64,000 nt of DNA from Bdellovibrio bacteriovorus (lineage in GTDB: Bacteria; Bdellovibrionota; Bdellovibrionia; Bdellovibrionales; Bdellovibrionaceae): assembly GCF_025558485.1 (NCBI RefSeq), contig NZ_CP102930.1, positions 1,736,001 to 1,800,000 on the forward strand, written 5' to 3'. Position numbers and translations under genes: made by a program. Positions 34,487 to 43,983 of the stretch are shown here, one piece after another. The notes beneath the pieces were generated by a model. The model saw only the letters and a list, made by a program, of their open reading frames with translations. It did no database searches and had not been told where the DNA came from. Positions within the stretch are counted from its first letter, which is position 1, and every line of letters starts with the position of its first letter.

Positions 34487-34611
34487 AGCTGGTGAAAAAG
34501 GCCCAACTGACTGCGTTGTCGGGCCTTCTCCTTCTCTCCGACGTGCTTAGAGCACGCCTCCGCTGCGGAGAAGACCCTCCGCCTTGCATTTGAGCCTTTT
34601 TGACCAGCTCT
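34485..34611 (+). repeat. Long inverted-repeat element behind the fur-like gene
   Basis: Arms of 22 bases (34485-34506 and 34590-34611) match with two mismatches and begin AGAGCTGGTGAAAAAGG; between them 83 bases hold smaller hairpins (CGTGCTTAGAGCACG, CTCCGCTGCGGAG). It starts in the stop codon of the Fur-like gene. It could be a read-through terminator or a dispersed repeat. The remaining gene-free part 34612-34771 has no clear structure; a possible promoter precedes the next gene. Confidence 0.7.
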
Positions 34612-34771
34612 ATCTCTGGTCGGATAGTGGAAAGACCTCATTCGCACTGGGACATTTTTGACATCCTTTCTCGACCTTAGAATTGTTCGATTGTGTTTCA
34701 TCATTCATTTAAAATATTAATGTCTTTGGGAATTCATTAAGTCTTGTTTTGGTGCGGCCGATACGACTTAT

Positions 34772-36067
34772 ATGAAGTTGGCTTTGAAAAGGTGGGGAGT
34801 TATTTTCCTGGCGCCTCTTTTTTTGGGTATTAGCAGTGGCGGGCTTATTGAGCTTGAAGGCTACTTTAATGCCCGTTATTCCGCCAACTTTCTAAAATCC
34901 ACGCGCAATGTGCGTTTCGTTTTGCCTCCGGGTACTAAGGCTAAAATTCAGGAAGTGAAGAAGTTCAGCTCTGGCAAATACGGGCTCAGTGTTGAAGTGC
35001 TTGATGGCAAACAAAAAGGCGAAAAGGCCTGGGTCTATTACAATCCTTCCAATCCCGGCATGAAGCTCTATGAAAACGAGCCGGCCGAAGCTCGGAATAA
35101 AACCACCAAAGAAGTTGAAAAAGCCGAGCGTGTGCGCACCACTCGCAAGACGGAAGCCTTAAGAATTCCAGCCGGTGCTCAGGAAAAAGAGAAAAAAGAA
35201 ACTGCTGCCGAAGTGACCCGTCAGATTCAAGAGGGCAACAAGGCTGTGAAAGAGCAAGCTCAGCCCGGCGGACCTTGCCGTGACTGTGAAGTTTCAAAAC
35301 TTTATTCCCGTGATGTGAAACAGTCGGATGCTGTCACTCCTAAGATCAGCCAATTTGTCGGAAAGCCTTCGGCCGATGCGCCGACATTGCGTTCTCCGAC
35401 TCGCACAATTAATCCCTACGGTGTTCGTCCGGTGACATGTCGAACTGTAGGCTCTTATGATTCCTGTACAAATCAGGGTGATCCAGCAGAAAGTAAGTTT
35501 AAGCTCTTTAATCGTGGCCCGAATCGTATTGTTCCGGCCAAGGCTGAAAACCGGGATCGTATTTGGACCTTTGAATACGAGGGCGGGGCCCGGCAGGATC
35601 TGGGCTTCTATATCAGTGATTCCCCGAATTCCACGTTAAGTCAGATTCAGGAAACTTATATGATGGTGTTTCCGCGCAAAACGCTGCCGCACATCCGGGT
35701 TGAAGGAAACAAACAAATTGTGACCCTGCCAACGGGTGAAACGGTGACTTTCAATGCACAAACCCGCGAAGTGATCGGCGGGGTTATGAGCGAAGACGGT
35801 CCGATCACCAGGGGCGGTACAAAGCTTGACCCTCCGAAAGTAACCTATCGCGGAACGGGCGTCGTGGTGCGAGTCGATGCTCGCGGGGACGAGCCTCGCT
35901 TGCAGAAAAACGGAACCGCCACAATCACCAAACAAGGGCGCACGTGCAGGGTCCCCACCAAAGACCTGTGGCCTGATCAACGTCAGTCCTCCGCCGCCCA
36001 TTTCAAATACTTCTCAGACTCCGATTTTGACGCCTACCTAAAATCCAAATGCGGCTTCGGCCTCTAA
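34772..36067 (+). CDS. Secreted protein of unknown function
   Basis: 431 residues. Residues 1-24 form a signal peptide (MKLALKRWGVIFLAPLFLGI). After a small N-terminal SH3-like beta region (about 35-105, ...NVRFVLPPGTKAKIQEVKKF...) comes a charged helical linker (about 110-165, EKEKKETAAEVTR...), a Cys pair (GPCRDCE), then a region with further Cys (TCRTVGSYDSC) and a C-terminal domain ending KCGFGL. No family known to me. No clear ribosome site is seen before the ATG. A palindromic repeat element overlaps its stop codon. Confidence 0.7.
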   Translation: MKLALKRWGVIFLAPLFLGISSGGLIELEGYFNARYSANFLKSTRNVRFVLPPGTKAKIQEVKKFSSGKYGLSVEVLDGKQKGEKAWVYYNPSNPGMKLYENEPAEARNKTTKEVEKAERVRTTRKTEALRIPAGAQEKEKKETAAEVTRQIQEGNKAVKEQAQPGGPCRDCEVSKLYSRDVKQSDAVTPKISQFVGKPSADAPTLRSPTRTINPYGVRPVTCRTVGSYDSCTNQGDPAESKFKLFNRGPNRIVPAKAENRDRIWTFEYEGGARQDLGFYISDSPNSTLSQIQETYMMVFPRKTLPHIRVEGNKQIVTLPTGETVTFNAQTREVIGGVMSEDGPITRGGTKLDPPKVTYRGTGVVVRVDARGDEPRLQKNGTATITKQGRTCRVPTKDLWPDQRQSSAAHFKYFSDSDFDAYLKSKCGFGL

Positions 36068-36152
36068 AAGGTGCCTGGTGATTTTTTACATCTACATTGC
36101 GTTATGTGTTTAATGACGCACAATAGACGTAAAAAATCACCAGGCACCTTTT
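36066..36152 (+). repeat. Dispersed inverted-repeat element, copy 2
   Basis: 87 bases; the outer arms (36066-36088 and 36130-36152) share the first 22 bases of copy 1's arms (AAAAGGTGCCTGGTGATTTT plus TT) and the stem extends inwards to roughly 38 bases per side with a few mismatches (ACATCTACATTGCG against ACGTCTATTGTGCG). The centre differs completely from copy 1. It lies over the stop codon of the secreted-protein gene and 34 bases before uvrA. Confidence 0.85.
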
Positions 36153-36185
36153 CTTCTTTCGGGGAGGGGCATAGAATGAGGGGCT

Positions 36186-38961
36186 ATGTCGCATGCTGAA
36201 GATGGAATCGTAGTTAAGGGCGCAAAAGAGCATAACCTCAAGGATGTGAGTGTCACTATCCCTCGCAACAAGATCACCGTGTTTACGGGGTTGAGTGGCA
36301 GTGGAAAGTCCTCGTTGGCTTTTGATACGGTCTATGCCGAAGGGCAAAGACGTTATGTGGAAAGTCTTTCCGCCTATGCGCGAAACTTCCTTGAACAACT
36401 GAAAAAACCGGAAGTGGATTCCATCACCGGGCTTTCTCCGGCGATTGCGATTGATCAGAAATCTGTCGGGACCAATCCGCGTTCGACCGTGGGCACGGTG
36501 ACGGAAATCTACGATTACCTGCGCTTGCTTTATGCCAAGCTCGGAATCCCTGAATGTCCTATTCATCACATTCCGGTGACCAGTCAGACCCCGCAGCAGA
36601 TCATTGAGGAAGTCTTCAAGAAAAGCCAGGGGACTAAGTTTTACGTTCTGGCTCCGATGGCGTCCGGGAAAAAAGGGGAGTTCTTAGCCGAACCTGCGCT
36701 TGCTTTATGCCAAGCTCGGAATCCCTGAATGTCCTATTCACCACATCCCGGTGACCAGTCAGACCCCGCAGCAGATTATCGAAGAAGTCTTCAAGAAAAG
36801 CCAGGGGACTAAGTTCTATGTTCTGGCTCCGATGGCGTCCGGGAAAAAAGGGGAGTTCTTAGCCGAATTCCAGCGCTGGGCGAAGAAAGGTTTTGTCAAA
36901 GCCAAGGTCGATGGAAAAATGATCGACCTGGACAAAGCCACCAAGCTTGCCAAAACCAAAAGTCACGATATTGATCTGGTGATTGATCAGTTGATTTTAA
37001 AAGACAGCATGAAACTGCGTCTTGCTGAAAGCATCAACACGGCTCTGTCCATGGCCAATGGCCGCGTGATGATTGAAACCCTGGACGGGGAGCGTGTTTC
37101 TTACTCGCTTCATTCGGCATGCCCTGAATGTGGTTTCAGTTTCCCGGAAATCGAACCCCGACTTTTCAGTTTCAACAATCCTCGCGGAGCCTGCCCAACG
37201 TGCAACGGCTTGGGCACGATTGATCTGGAAGAAGAAGAACAATTCTCTGACGGCGAAGTCGGTGGTAAAAAACTGGACAAAGTCGTTTACAAATACAAAG
37301 GCAAAAAAACCTCTGACGAGGACGATGAAGAAGGCGAAGAAATGGTTCTGAACGACTGCCCGGATTGTCATGGCAGCCGTTTGAAACAGGAAGCCTTGAA
37401 CATCCGTCTGGGCGGAAAAACCATCGCAGAGTTGTCTGATATGGGGGCGGTGGAACTGCGCGATTGGGTGGCGCAACTGGAGTGGAAAGCCAAAGACCAG
37501 TTGATTGCCGAAAAAATCGTAAAACAAATTCTGGCGCGCTTGGATTATCTGATTCGCGTGGGGACAGGGTATCTGTCACTCAGTCGTCCTTCGCGCACAC
37601 TGTCTGGTGGGGAAGCTCAGCGCATTCGTCTGGCGACACAGGTCGGTTCGGCCTTGATCGGTTGTCTGTACGTGATGGATGAACCAAGTATTGGCTTGCA
37701 TCCACGTGATCATCACCGCTTGCTGGATATTATCGGTGAACTGAAAGATCGTGGGAACACCATCTTGTTGGTAGAGCACGACGAAGACACCATTCGCTAT
37801 GCTGATTTTGTGGTGGACTTGGGCCCGCGCGCGGGGATTCTGGGTGGCGAAAAAATGGCGCAGGGCACGCCGGATGAACTGGCTGCCAATCCGAATTCTT
37901 TGACGGGGAAATATCTAAGCGGAGAAATCCGCATCCCTGTCCCAAAAGAGCGCCGCAAAGGCAACGGTCAGGTGCTGAAATTGCTAGGAGCCAGCGGAAA
38001 CAATCTGCACAACGTGGATCTGGAAATTCCCCTGGGGACCTTCACTACGGTGACGGGTGTTTCGGGCTCTGGCAAAAGTACGCTGATCATTGATACGCTC
38101 TACAAAATTTTGGCGCAGCATTTTTACAAGGCACTGGCGCAACCGTCGCCTTACAAAAAGATTCAAGGCCTTGAGCACATCGACAAAGTCATTGATATCA
38201 ATCAAAAACCGATTGGCCGAACTCCGCGTTCAACACCGGCGACTTATGTGGGCCTGTTCCCGATGATTCGCGACCTGTTTGCGAATTTGCCGGATTCAAA
38301 ACTGCGTGGTTATGAACCGGGCCGTTTCAGCTTTAATGTCAAAGGCGGGCGCTGTGAAACGTGCATGGGCCACGGGCAGATCCGTATGGAAATGCACTTC
38401 CTTAGCGACGTCTTTGTGACCTGTGATACCTGTCAGGGGCGCAGATACAATCGCGAGACCCTGAACGTAAAATACAAAAACAAATCCATCGCCGATGTTC
38501 TGGAAATGAGTGTGGGCGAGGCCCTGGAGTTTTTCAGAAACCATTCCCAGATTTATCGCAAGCTTGAAACTTTGCATCGTGTGGGCTTGGACTATATGAC
38601 CCTGGGACAAAGCTCAACAACGCTGTCCGGTGGTGAAGCCCAGCGAGTGAAGCTTTCCAAAGAACTGTCCCGTCGCGGAACAGGTAAGACTTTATACATT
38701 TTAGACGAGCCGACAACCGGTCTGCACTTTGATGATGTTCGCAAACTGGTAGAGCTGATTCAGGAGCTGGCTGATCAAGGGAACACCGTGCTGGTGATCG
38801 AACACAATATGGAAGTGGTTAAAACTTCCGACCATGTGATTGATCTAGGGCCTGACGGAGGCAAGGGCGGCGGTTATATCGTGGCCACGGGGACTCCGGA
38901 AAAGGTGGCCAAGATCACTGCCAGTGAAACAGGCAAATTCCTGAAGCCTCTCTTGAAATAA
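36186..38961 (+). pseudogene. uvrA: Excinuclease ABC subunit A, frame broken by a 175-bp tandem duplication
   Basis: UvrA recognises DNA lesions for nucleotide excision repair. The first part (36186-36728, 180 codons) has Walker [11 protein letters not shown]; the second (from about 36700) carries a zinc module (CPECGFSFPEIEPRLFSF...CPTCNGLG), ABC signatures (LSGGEAQR twice), Walker A2 GVSGSGKSTL, and the C-terminal zinc finger (CETCMGHG...CDTCQGRR). Between them 36517-36691 is repeated at 36692-36866, 175 bases (not a multiple of three), so translation leaves frame and stops at 36728. Removing one copy restores a single 866-residue UvrA. The downstream open part lacks the first Walker A, so excision repair should be lost unless the duplication is resolved. 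Confidence 0.93.
36517..36866 (+). repeat. Imperfect 175-bp tandem duplication within uvrA
   Basis: Two adjacent units, 36517-36691 and 36692-36866, are the same length and differ at seven positions, all third-codon-position transitions that leave the protein unchanged (for example CAT/CAC, ATT/ATC, GAG/GAA, TAC/TAT). Confidence 0.95.
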
Positions 38962-39040
38962 GGCTCACGTCTTTTTTGACAAGCCATGTCTTCAACGACC
39001 GCCCTTGATTCTTAGGGCGGAATCGGTGAAATCTGTCAGA

Positions 39041-40069
39041 ATGAAATACTTTACAGGTTCCTTCGTCTTTACAATCATCGGTCTGATTGCGTCCTACTTT
39101 GTCGGTCACTACTACGGTGGCACAGTGACCGCCGGACTTCAGGCTCTTTTTATTGCATCCATTCTGGCGATTCTTGAAGTGTCATTGTCCTTTGATAATG
39201 CGATTGTGAACGCCGTGGTTTTGAAGGAAATGACTCCGGTGTGGCGGCATCGCTTCCTGACTTGGGGTATGATTATCGCGGTTTTTGGAATGCGTTTGGT
39301 GTTCCCGTTGCTGATCGTGACCTTTATGGCCGACGTGAACCCGTGGGAAGCATTGGTGATCGCGGCGACAAAGCCGGATGATTATGCCAAAATGATGCTG
39401 GATGCACATCTTCAAGTGGCCGCTTTCGGTGGAAGCTTCTTGTTGATGGTGGCGCTGAAGTACTTCTATGACGGCAGCAAGGAATTGCACTGGATTCCGT
39501 TCATCGAAAGACCCACTCGTTATATCGGCAGCAAAGTCGAAGCGATTGAGGTCTGCTTAAGCTTGATCATTCTGATTCTGATCACACACTTCCTGCCCAA
39601 AGAAGAAGCTTTGCCATTCCTGATGGCAGGTATGGCCGGTTTGATCACTTATGTGATCGTGGACGGTATTGGTTCCTGGTTGGAAGCGTCTGACGAACAA
39701 ATGCACGATGTGCACAAAGCCAGTGCGGGGATGTTCCTGTATCTGGAAGTTCTGGATGCGTCCTTCAGCTTCGACGGTGTTGTCGGGGCCTTCGCGATCA
39801 CGCACAATCTGTTCATTATCATGATCGGTCTCAGTATCGGCGCTTTCTTCGTGCGTAGTTTGACAATTATGTTTGTGGAAAAAGAAGCCCTGACCAAGTT
39901 TGCGTTCCTGGAACACGGGGCTTTCTATGCTATCGGTTTGCTATCCATGATTATGCTGGCAGATCCATTCTTGCACATTCCTGAATGGTTCACAGGACTG
40001 AGTGGCGGGGTCATCATCCTGACGTCATTCCTATGGTCCCTAAAAAAAGGCAACATAGAAGCTTCTTAG
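39041..40069 (+). CDS. DUF475 (TerC-related) integral membrane protein
   Basis: 342 residues from the ATG at 39041 (a longer TTG start at 39005 is less likely). Nine or so hydrophobic segments. It carries the duplicated SFDNAIVNAVVLKEM and ASFSFDGVVGAFAITHN motifs of the TerC/YjbE superfamily, in which Asp residues inside the membrane may bind metal ions (Mn2+ exporters are known in relatives). The specific substrate is unknown. It follows the uvrA region without an evident terminator and is convergent with the EamA gene, the two stops overlapping by four bases. Confidence 0.8.
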   Translation: MKYFTGSFVFTIIGLIASYFVGHYYGGTVTAGLQALFIASILAILEVSLSFDNAIVNAVVLKEMTPVWRHRFLTWGMIIAVFGMRLVFPLLIVTFMADVNPWEALVIAATKPDDYAKMMLDAHLQVAAFGGSFLLMVALKYFYDGSKELHWIPFIERPTRYIGSKVEAIEVCLSLIILILITHFLPKEEALPFLMAGMAGLITYVIVDGIGSWLEASDEQMHDVHKASAGMFLYLEVLDASFSFDGVVGAFAITHNLFIIMIGLSIGAFFVRSLTIMFVEKEALTKFAFLEHGAFYAIGLLSMIMLADPFLHIPEWFTGLSGGVIILTSFLWSLKKGNIEAS

Positions 40070-40980
40070 GTTTCTTTTTTGGACGGGTCCCACAGGATCT
40101 GTAGGACCGAAGCGGTCATGATAAGGACGGCGCCGGAAATTTGCAGTGGGGAAAGTCTTTCGTTCAGAATCATAAAGCCGAACATCGCCGCGAACGGGGA
40201 TTCCAGCAGGAAGATCATGCTCGCGGTGGAATCGGAAAGAATCTTCTGCGTTCTGATTTGCAGATAAAAGGCGATGATGCTGGAACCCAGTCCCAGACAC
40301 AGAACCCCAAGCCAGGGTTTGGCTGTCGGTGTGCCCACAAACATTTGATCCTGCGATAACAACAACGGAGTCAACGCCAGCAAGCACCACAGCGATTGGA
40401 AGTTGTTAAAGCGAAAGGCATTGCCCACACGGTTGGAAATGCGCCCGATATAGATGATATGAAAGGTTGCAAACACCGCGCATCCCAAGGTCCACAGGTC
40501 CCCGGTGTTGATGTTGTCAATATGGCCACCAACCAGAATAAAAGTCCCCACCAATGCCAGTACGGTTAAAGCATACTGACGCCAAGAACTTTGAGTCTTA
40601 AAGAACCACGCATTGAACAGCGGCACCATAATCACATACAGAGCCGTCAAAAAACCGCTCTTGGTGGCCGTGGTGTATTTTAATCCGATGGTTTGCAGTA
40701 AAAGCATTCCCCCCAAAAGAAGTCCGGCGGGCAGGGCGCGGGTCAGTTCCTCGCGCAGGCTGGTGAAGTTGGGGCCTTTGATAGCCAGATACAGAATTTC
40801 GCCGACGATTCCTGCAATTACAAAACGCAGAAAAAGAGTTTCAACAGGAGTAAAAGCTTCCAGCGCCCACACAGTGGCGACAAAGCCGAAGCCCCACAGG
40901 ATTCCGGCAAAAATCAATTCTAAGGCGGCGCGATTTTTAGTCAAACGCCTCTGCCCAGATTTTGGTTTTATCAAAGCCAT
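40066..40980 (-). CDS. EamA-family (DMT) transporter
   Basis: 304 residues, ten hydrophobic segments in two EamA repeats. Signature stretches are ILWGFGFVATVWAL (repeat 1) and SIIAFYLQIRTQKILSDSTASMIFLLESPFAAMFGFMILNERLSPLQISGAVLIMTA (repeat 2; conserved Glu-Pro/Glu-Ser motif before the last helices). Such proteins export or import amino acids, nucleosides or drugs; substrate unknown. The ATG at 40980 has GGAAG upstream and overlaps the FNR gene by 44 bases, an unusually long overlap; a TTG at 40944 (overlap 8) is an alternative. Confidence 0.8.
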   Translation of the reverse strand: MALIKPKSGQRRLTKNRAALELIFAGILWGFGFVATVWALEAFTPVETLFLRFVIAGIVGEILYLAIKGPNFTSLREELTRALPAGLLLGGMLLLQTIGLKYTTATKSGFLTALYVIMVPLFNAWFFKTQSSWRQYALTVLALVGTFILVGGHIDNINTGDLWTLGCAVFATFHIIYIGRISNRVGNAFRFNNFQSLWCLLALTPLLLSQDQMFVGTPTAKPWLGVLCLGLGSSIIAFYLQIRTQKILSDSTASMIFLLESPFAAMFGFMILNERLSPLQISGAVLIMTASVLQILWDPSKKET

Positions 40981-41659
40981 CAACTTCCAGAAGCTGATGT
41001 TTTACTTCCTTGATCATCCCGCCGTTACCGCACAGGTAGAACGTGGTTGGAATGTTCTTATAGTCAAATTCAGAAATAAAGTTTTGAACGTAACCCTTCT
41101 TGCCCTTCCAGTCGTCTTGTGGGCGGCTTAGAACAAATTCAAATTTGAAATCAGGCAGTTCTTTTTCCAGAACTTCGATTTCTTTTTGATAGTACATGTC
41201 CTTTTCTGTGCGCACGCCGAACAGCATTCTGTAGCGCAGATTTGGATACTGTTCTTTTTTGGAAAGCAAATAGCAGATATGTTGAGACAAACCTGTTCCA
41301 GTGTTCAGGAAGACGATTTGCTCTGTTGGTGGTTCTTGGAAGAAGACTTTTCCGAACGGGCCGGTGAAGTTCAAAAGCTCTCCGCCTTTTAATTGCCAAA
41401 CAAAAGTCGAGGCCAAGCCATTTTCAACAAACTTGAACAAAAGACGGAAGCCATCCTTAGTGCGGTCATCGGAGGCGATGGAATATGCACGCAAAGCCGG
41501 CTTTGCTTCCCCTTGAGGTACATGAAGCATGACGAATTGGCCGGCTTTGAAGCCGAATTCATTGGGAGTCTCCGTTTTAAGGACCAGTTCCCGGACTGTG
41601 GGCGTGTGGTCGATGATCTCTGTGACTCTCATGTGGTAGATCGTACGAGCGGCTGACAT
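40937..41659 (-). CDS. Ferredoxin-NAD(P)H reductase-like flavoprotein
   Basis: 240 residues, cytoplasmic. FAD-binding beta-barrel with RAYSIASD (R-x-Y-S motif) and GPFGKVFF, then the NAD(P)H domain starting VFLNTGTGLSQHICYLLSKK (GTG nucleotide loop) and ending FYLCGNGGMIKEVKHQLLEVDGF..KIWAEAFD (C-G-N/G-P-like motif and C-terminal aromatic). Transfers electrons between pyridine nucleotide and a ferredoxin or flavodoxin. AAGGAG precedes the ATG. It overlaps the EamA gene and is co-transcribed with it; it is not obviously related in function. Confidence 0.85.
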   Translation of the reverse strand: MSAARTIYHMRVTEIIDHTPTVRELVLKTETPNEFGFKAGQFVMLHVPQGEAKPALRAYSIASDDRTKDGFRLLFKFVENGLASTFVWQLKGGELLNFTGPFGKVFFQEPPTEQIVFLNTGTGLSQHICYLLSKKEQYPNLRYRMLFGVRTEKDMYYQKEIEVLEKELPDFKFEFVLSRPQDDWKGKKGYVQNFISEFDYKNIPTTFYLCGNGGMIKEVKHQLLEVDGFDKTKIWAEAFD

Positions 41660-41779
41660 AGGGCTCCTTCATATTTCGAGAGGTCTTAATAATCCGAAAA
41701 AGCCAGACAGTCCAATGTTTTAGCTTGTTACAAAACCTCGTATTCAATAAAATTAAGGCTCAGCAGGAGAGGTACAACC

Positions 41780-43855
41780 GTGAATAGTGCGCAGCATCTG
41801 GTTTTGATCGTTTTTTTGGCTTTTGCGTCCTTTGTACACGCACAAACAACTGAGGGAACACCTCAGCAAAATGCCCCAAGCACTCAGGGCTCCGAGACCC
41901 CCGAAGCAACAGAGTCGGAGGAGGTTCCGGCCCCTCAACGCTCCTTGCTAAAAACGGCGGCGACCCGGGACTTTAATAAACCCCTTTATTTTGACCAAAT
42001 CGACAATGGTGTGATTTTGCCGCCGCTGGAGTTGGAATACGATCTGACGGGTGGGAAAAACCTGAAGTTGGGGAACTTGCAGTTTAATGAAAAGAATTTC
42101 TTCTTTGCCTTGTTGCCTTTGGGAAAAACACATTCTCAGTTATCCCAGGTTCTAAGTGGCAGTGACGCGGGTAAAGTGGCGCTGGTGATGGCTTGGCCGG
42201 ATAAGTTAATGAGCCACGGCACTATCGAAATGATCTCGCGCACGGGAACAGTTTTGTGGAGTTATTCTTTCACGGATGAAGACCGTGCAAAATGGCAGAA
42301 GCAGCTTGATGGCTGGAGAAAAGCTCTGGTGGAAAAAGGCGTTGCCGCAAAAGATGTGGTGCGTTCGGGTATCTTTGGATCTCAGTTTGCCATCATGGAT
42401 GTGGAAGGGGCGAAGGCTCCGTTCTGGGGTCAGAAAGAATCCTTCCGTTTCTGTGTGACTCAGACGGATGGTCGCAACTCCACGAAAATGTGTTCGCAAC
42501 GTTATGGCACGAAGTCCTCTGGCAAAAATGTGATCATGGGAAAAGTGCGTTCGGATGCTGTGACTCCGCGTGTGCTGGTGAATAACGAAGACGCGGCGAT
42601 CAAAAATTCCGTACCCGTGGCAGCAGATATGCCAAGTTCTTTCTTTGCGGAATTGGGCACGGGTGAGTCCTATGAATTTGTGACAGTGCCAAACAAACTG
42701 GAGCTGATGGATATTTCAGACACCAAAAAGCCAGGCACATTGCGCATCGTGGGTTACGACACAAGACCTGTCGGTCGTTCGGTGATTCTGAATCCGGATC
42801 AGTACAGTTCTTTGACCAAGATTCTGGGCTTTGAATCCACTATCGGTGATCCTCGTAAGTTCTGGGCCGCGGCCGTAAAAAAAGACGATCCGAAAATCTA
42901 TCTTCCAGGTCAGGGCGGGGGCGTGTTCAAACAAAGATTTGAGCTGTCAGAAATCCCTCGTGCGCAGTCCCGTGTTTATCTTAGCAAACGTGCTCCAACT
43001 GGAACTTACATCGACGGCATCAAGTTGGAGGGGCGCAAGCAGCCTGTGGCGCAAGTCACCAGTGATCAGAACTCCGCCCAGGAAAATCCGAAAGATCCGG
43101 CTTCTTTCGTGTGGAATTTCCGCGCGACCGAAAGAGGTCAGATCAACCGCTCTTATTTGACAGTCGAGATGGATGGCAAGACCTACAAGTCTTATTATGA
43201 AATCTATAAAGGTTATCCGCGAGAGGTCTCCGGACGCTTTACTGGTGTTCAGGCCAAGAGTGAATTTATCATCATGGGCGAGGTGGCGTACAACCAATGG
43301 TTTGAAGACCTGTTCGGTTGGACAAACTACTGGATGTCCCGTCAGCGTTGGGGCGTGAGTGCGAAGTACTTCCAGTCCTTCAATCAGTTGAAAGTGGACT
43401 CTGCAGGGAATACGGCTCCACTGAGTGTTATGACGGTGGATTTGAAATACCGTGCGACTCCGGGTCTGTGGGGGCGTGATGAATCCGTTGGTGCGATGGT
43501 GTCTTATCAAAGCGTGACGTTTGATAAGTTGAAAGCGCCAATGCTGGGTGTGGGTGCTTTCTGGGCGCGTTCCATGCCGAAGGTGTTTGATGATTTCTTC
43601 AACATCGTTCCGTTCATGCGTTATCCAAAATGGGTGGACATGGAATTCATCTACTACATCAACTCCATGGATTCTAACGTGACTTTGAATGCGCCAATGT
43701 CCCTGAACTTCCACGGGAAGGTTTTGTGGTCCGAGCGTTACTTCGGGGAGGCGGGCTTCGGTATGAAACGCTACAGCTTTAAAGATTCCTCCCTGAATCA
43801 AAAGGCCGAGCTGAACACATTCTATGGCACCGTGGGACTGGGGATTAACTTCTAA
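41780..43855 (+). CDS. Large secreted protein, probable outer-membrane beta-barrel end
   Basis: 691 residues from a GTG with GGAGAGG upstream. Signal peptide (MNSAQHLVLIVFLAFASFVHA-Q), a Pro/Thr/Glu-rich spacer (about 24-60), then a long beta-rich body. The last 180 residues alternate aromatic and polar residues in the way of outer-membrane barrels (SAKYFQSFNQLKVDS, AMVSYQSVTFDKLKAPMLGVGAFW, GEAGFGMKRYSF) and end in a C-terminal aromatic (NTFYGTVGLGINF). No named family. It is followed by a terminator. Confidence 0.7.
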   Translation: MNSAQHLVLIVFLAFASFVHAQTTEGTPQQNAPSTQGSETPEATESEEVPAPQRSLLKTAATRDFNKPLYFDQIDNGVILPPLELEYDLTGGKNLKLGNLQFNEKNFFFALLPLGKTHSQLSQVLSGSDAGKVALVMAWPDKLMSHGTIEMISRTGTVLWSYSFTDEDRAKWQKQLDGWRKALVEKGVAAKDVVRSGIFGSQFAIMDVEGAKAPFWGQKESFRFCVTQTDGRNSTKMCSQRYGTKSSGKNVIMGKVRSDAVTPRVLVNNEDAAIKNSVPVAADMPSSFFAELGTGESYEFVTVPNKLELMDISDTKKPGTLRIVGYDTRPVGRSVILNPDQYSSLTKILGFESTIGDPRKFWAAAVKKDDPKIYLPGQGGGVFKQRFELSEIPRAQSRVYLSKRAPTGTYIDGIKLEGRKQPVAQVTSDQNSAQENPKDPASFVWNFRATERGQINRSYLTVEMDGKTYKSYYEIYKGYPREVSGRFTGVQAKSEFIIMGEVAYNQWFEDLFGWTNYWMSRQRWGVSAKYFQSFNQLKVDSAGNTAPLSVMTVDLKYRATPGLWGRDESVGAMVSYQSVTFDKLKAPMLGVGAFWARSMPKVFDDFFNIVPFMRYPKWVDMEFIYYINSMDSNVTLNAPMSLNFHGKVLWSERYFGEAGFGMKRYSFKDSSLNQKAELNTFYGTVGLGINF

Positions 43856-43890
43856 GAGCCCTGACATTGCAAGTTAGAATGAAATTTAAA

Positions 43891-43918
43891 ACGGAGGCCG
43901 AAGGGCTTCCGTTTTTTA
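43891..43918 (+). terminator. Intrinsic terminator after the barrel-like protein gene
   Basis: ACGGAGGCC / GGCTTCCGT stem (one G-T pair) with GAAG loop and six T's. Confidence 0.8.
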
Positions 43919-43983
43919 TTTGTTGGCTATGCTTGCTGAATTCATATACTAGTGCCTGGGTGTATATATTTTTCGGAGTCTCT

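Noticed and set aside
40937..40983. Long overlap of the EamA and FNR genes as a frameshift
   Set aside because: Both frames keep complete family motifs, and a later TTG start would shorten the overlap to eight bases; start choice is the simpler explanation.
42947..43867. 306-codon open frame on the minus strand
   Set aside because: Antisense to the secreted barrel-like gene with signal peptide and ribosome site.
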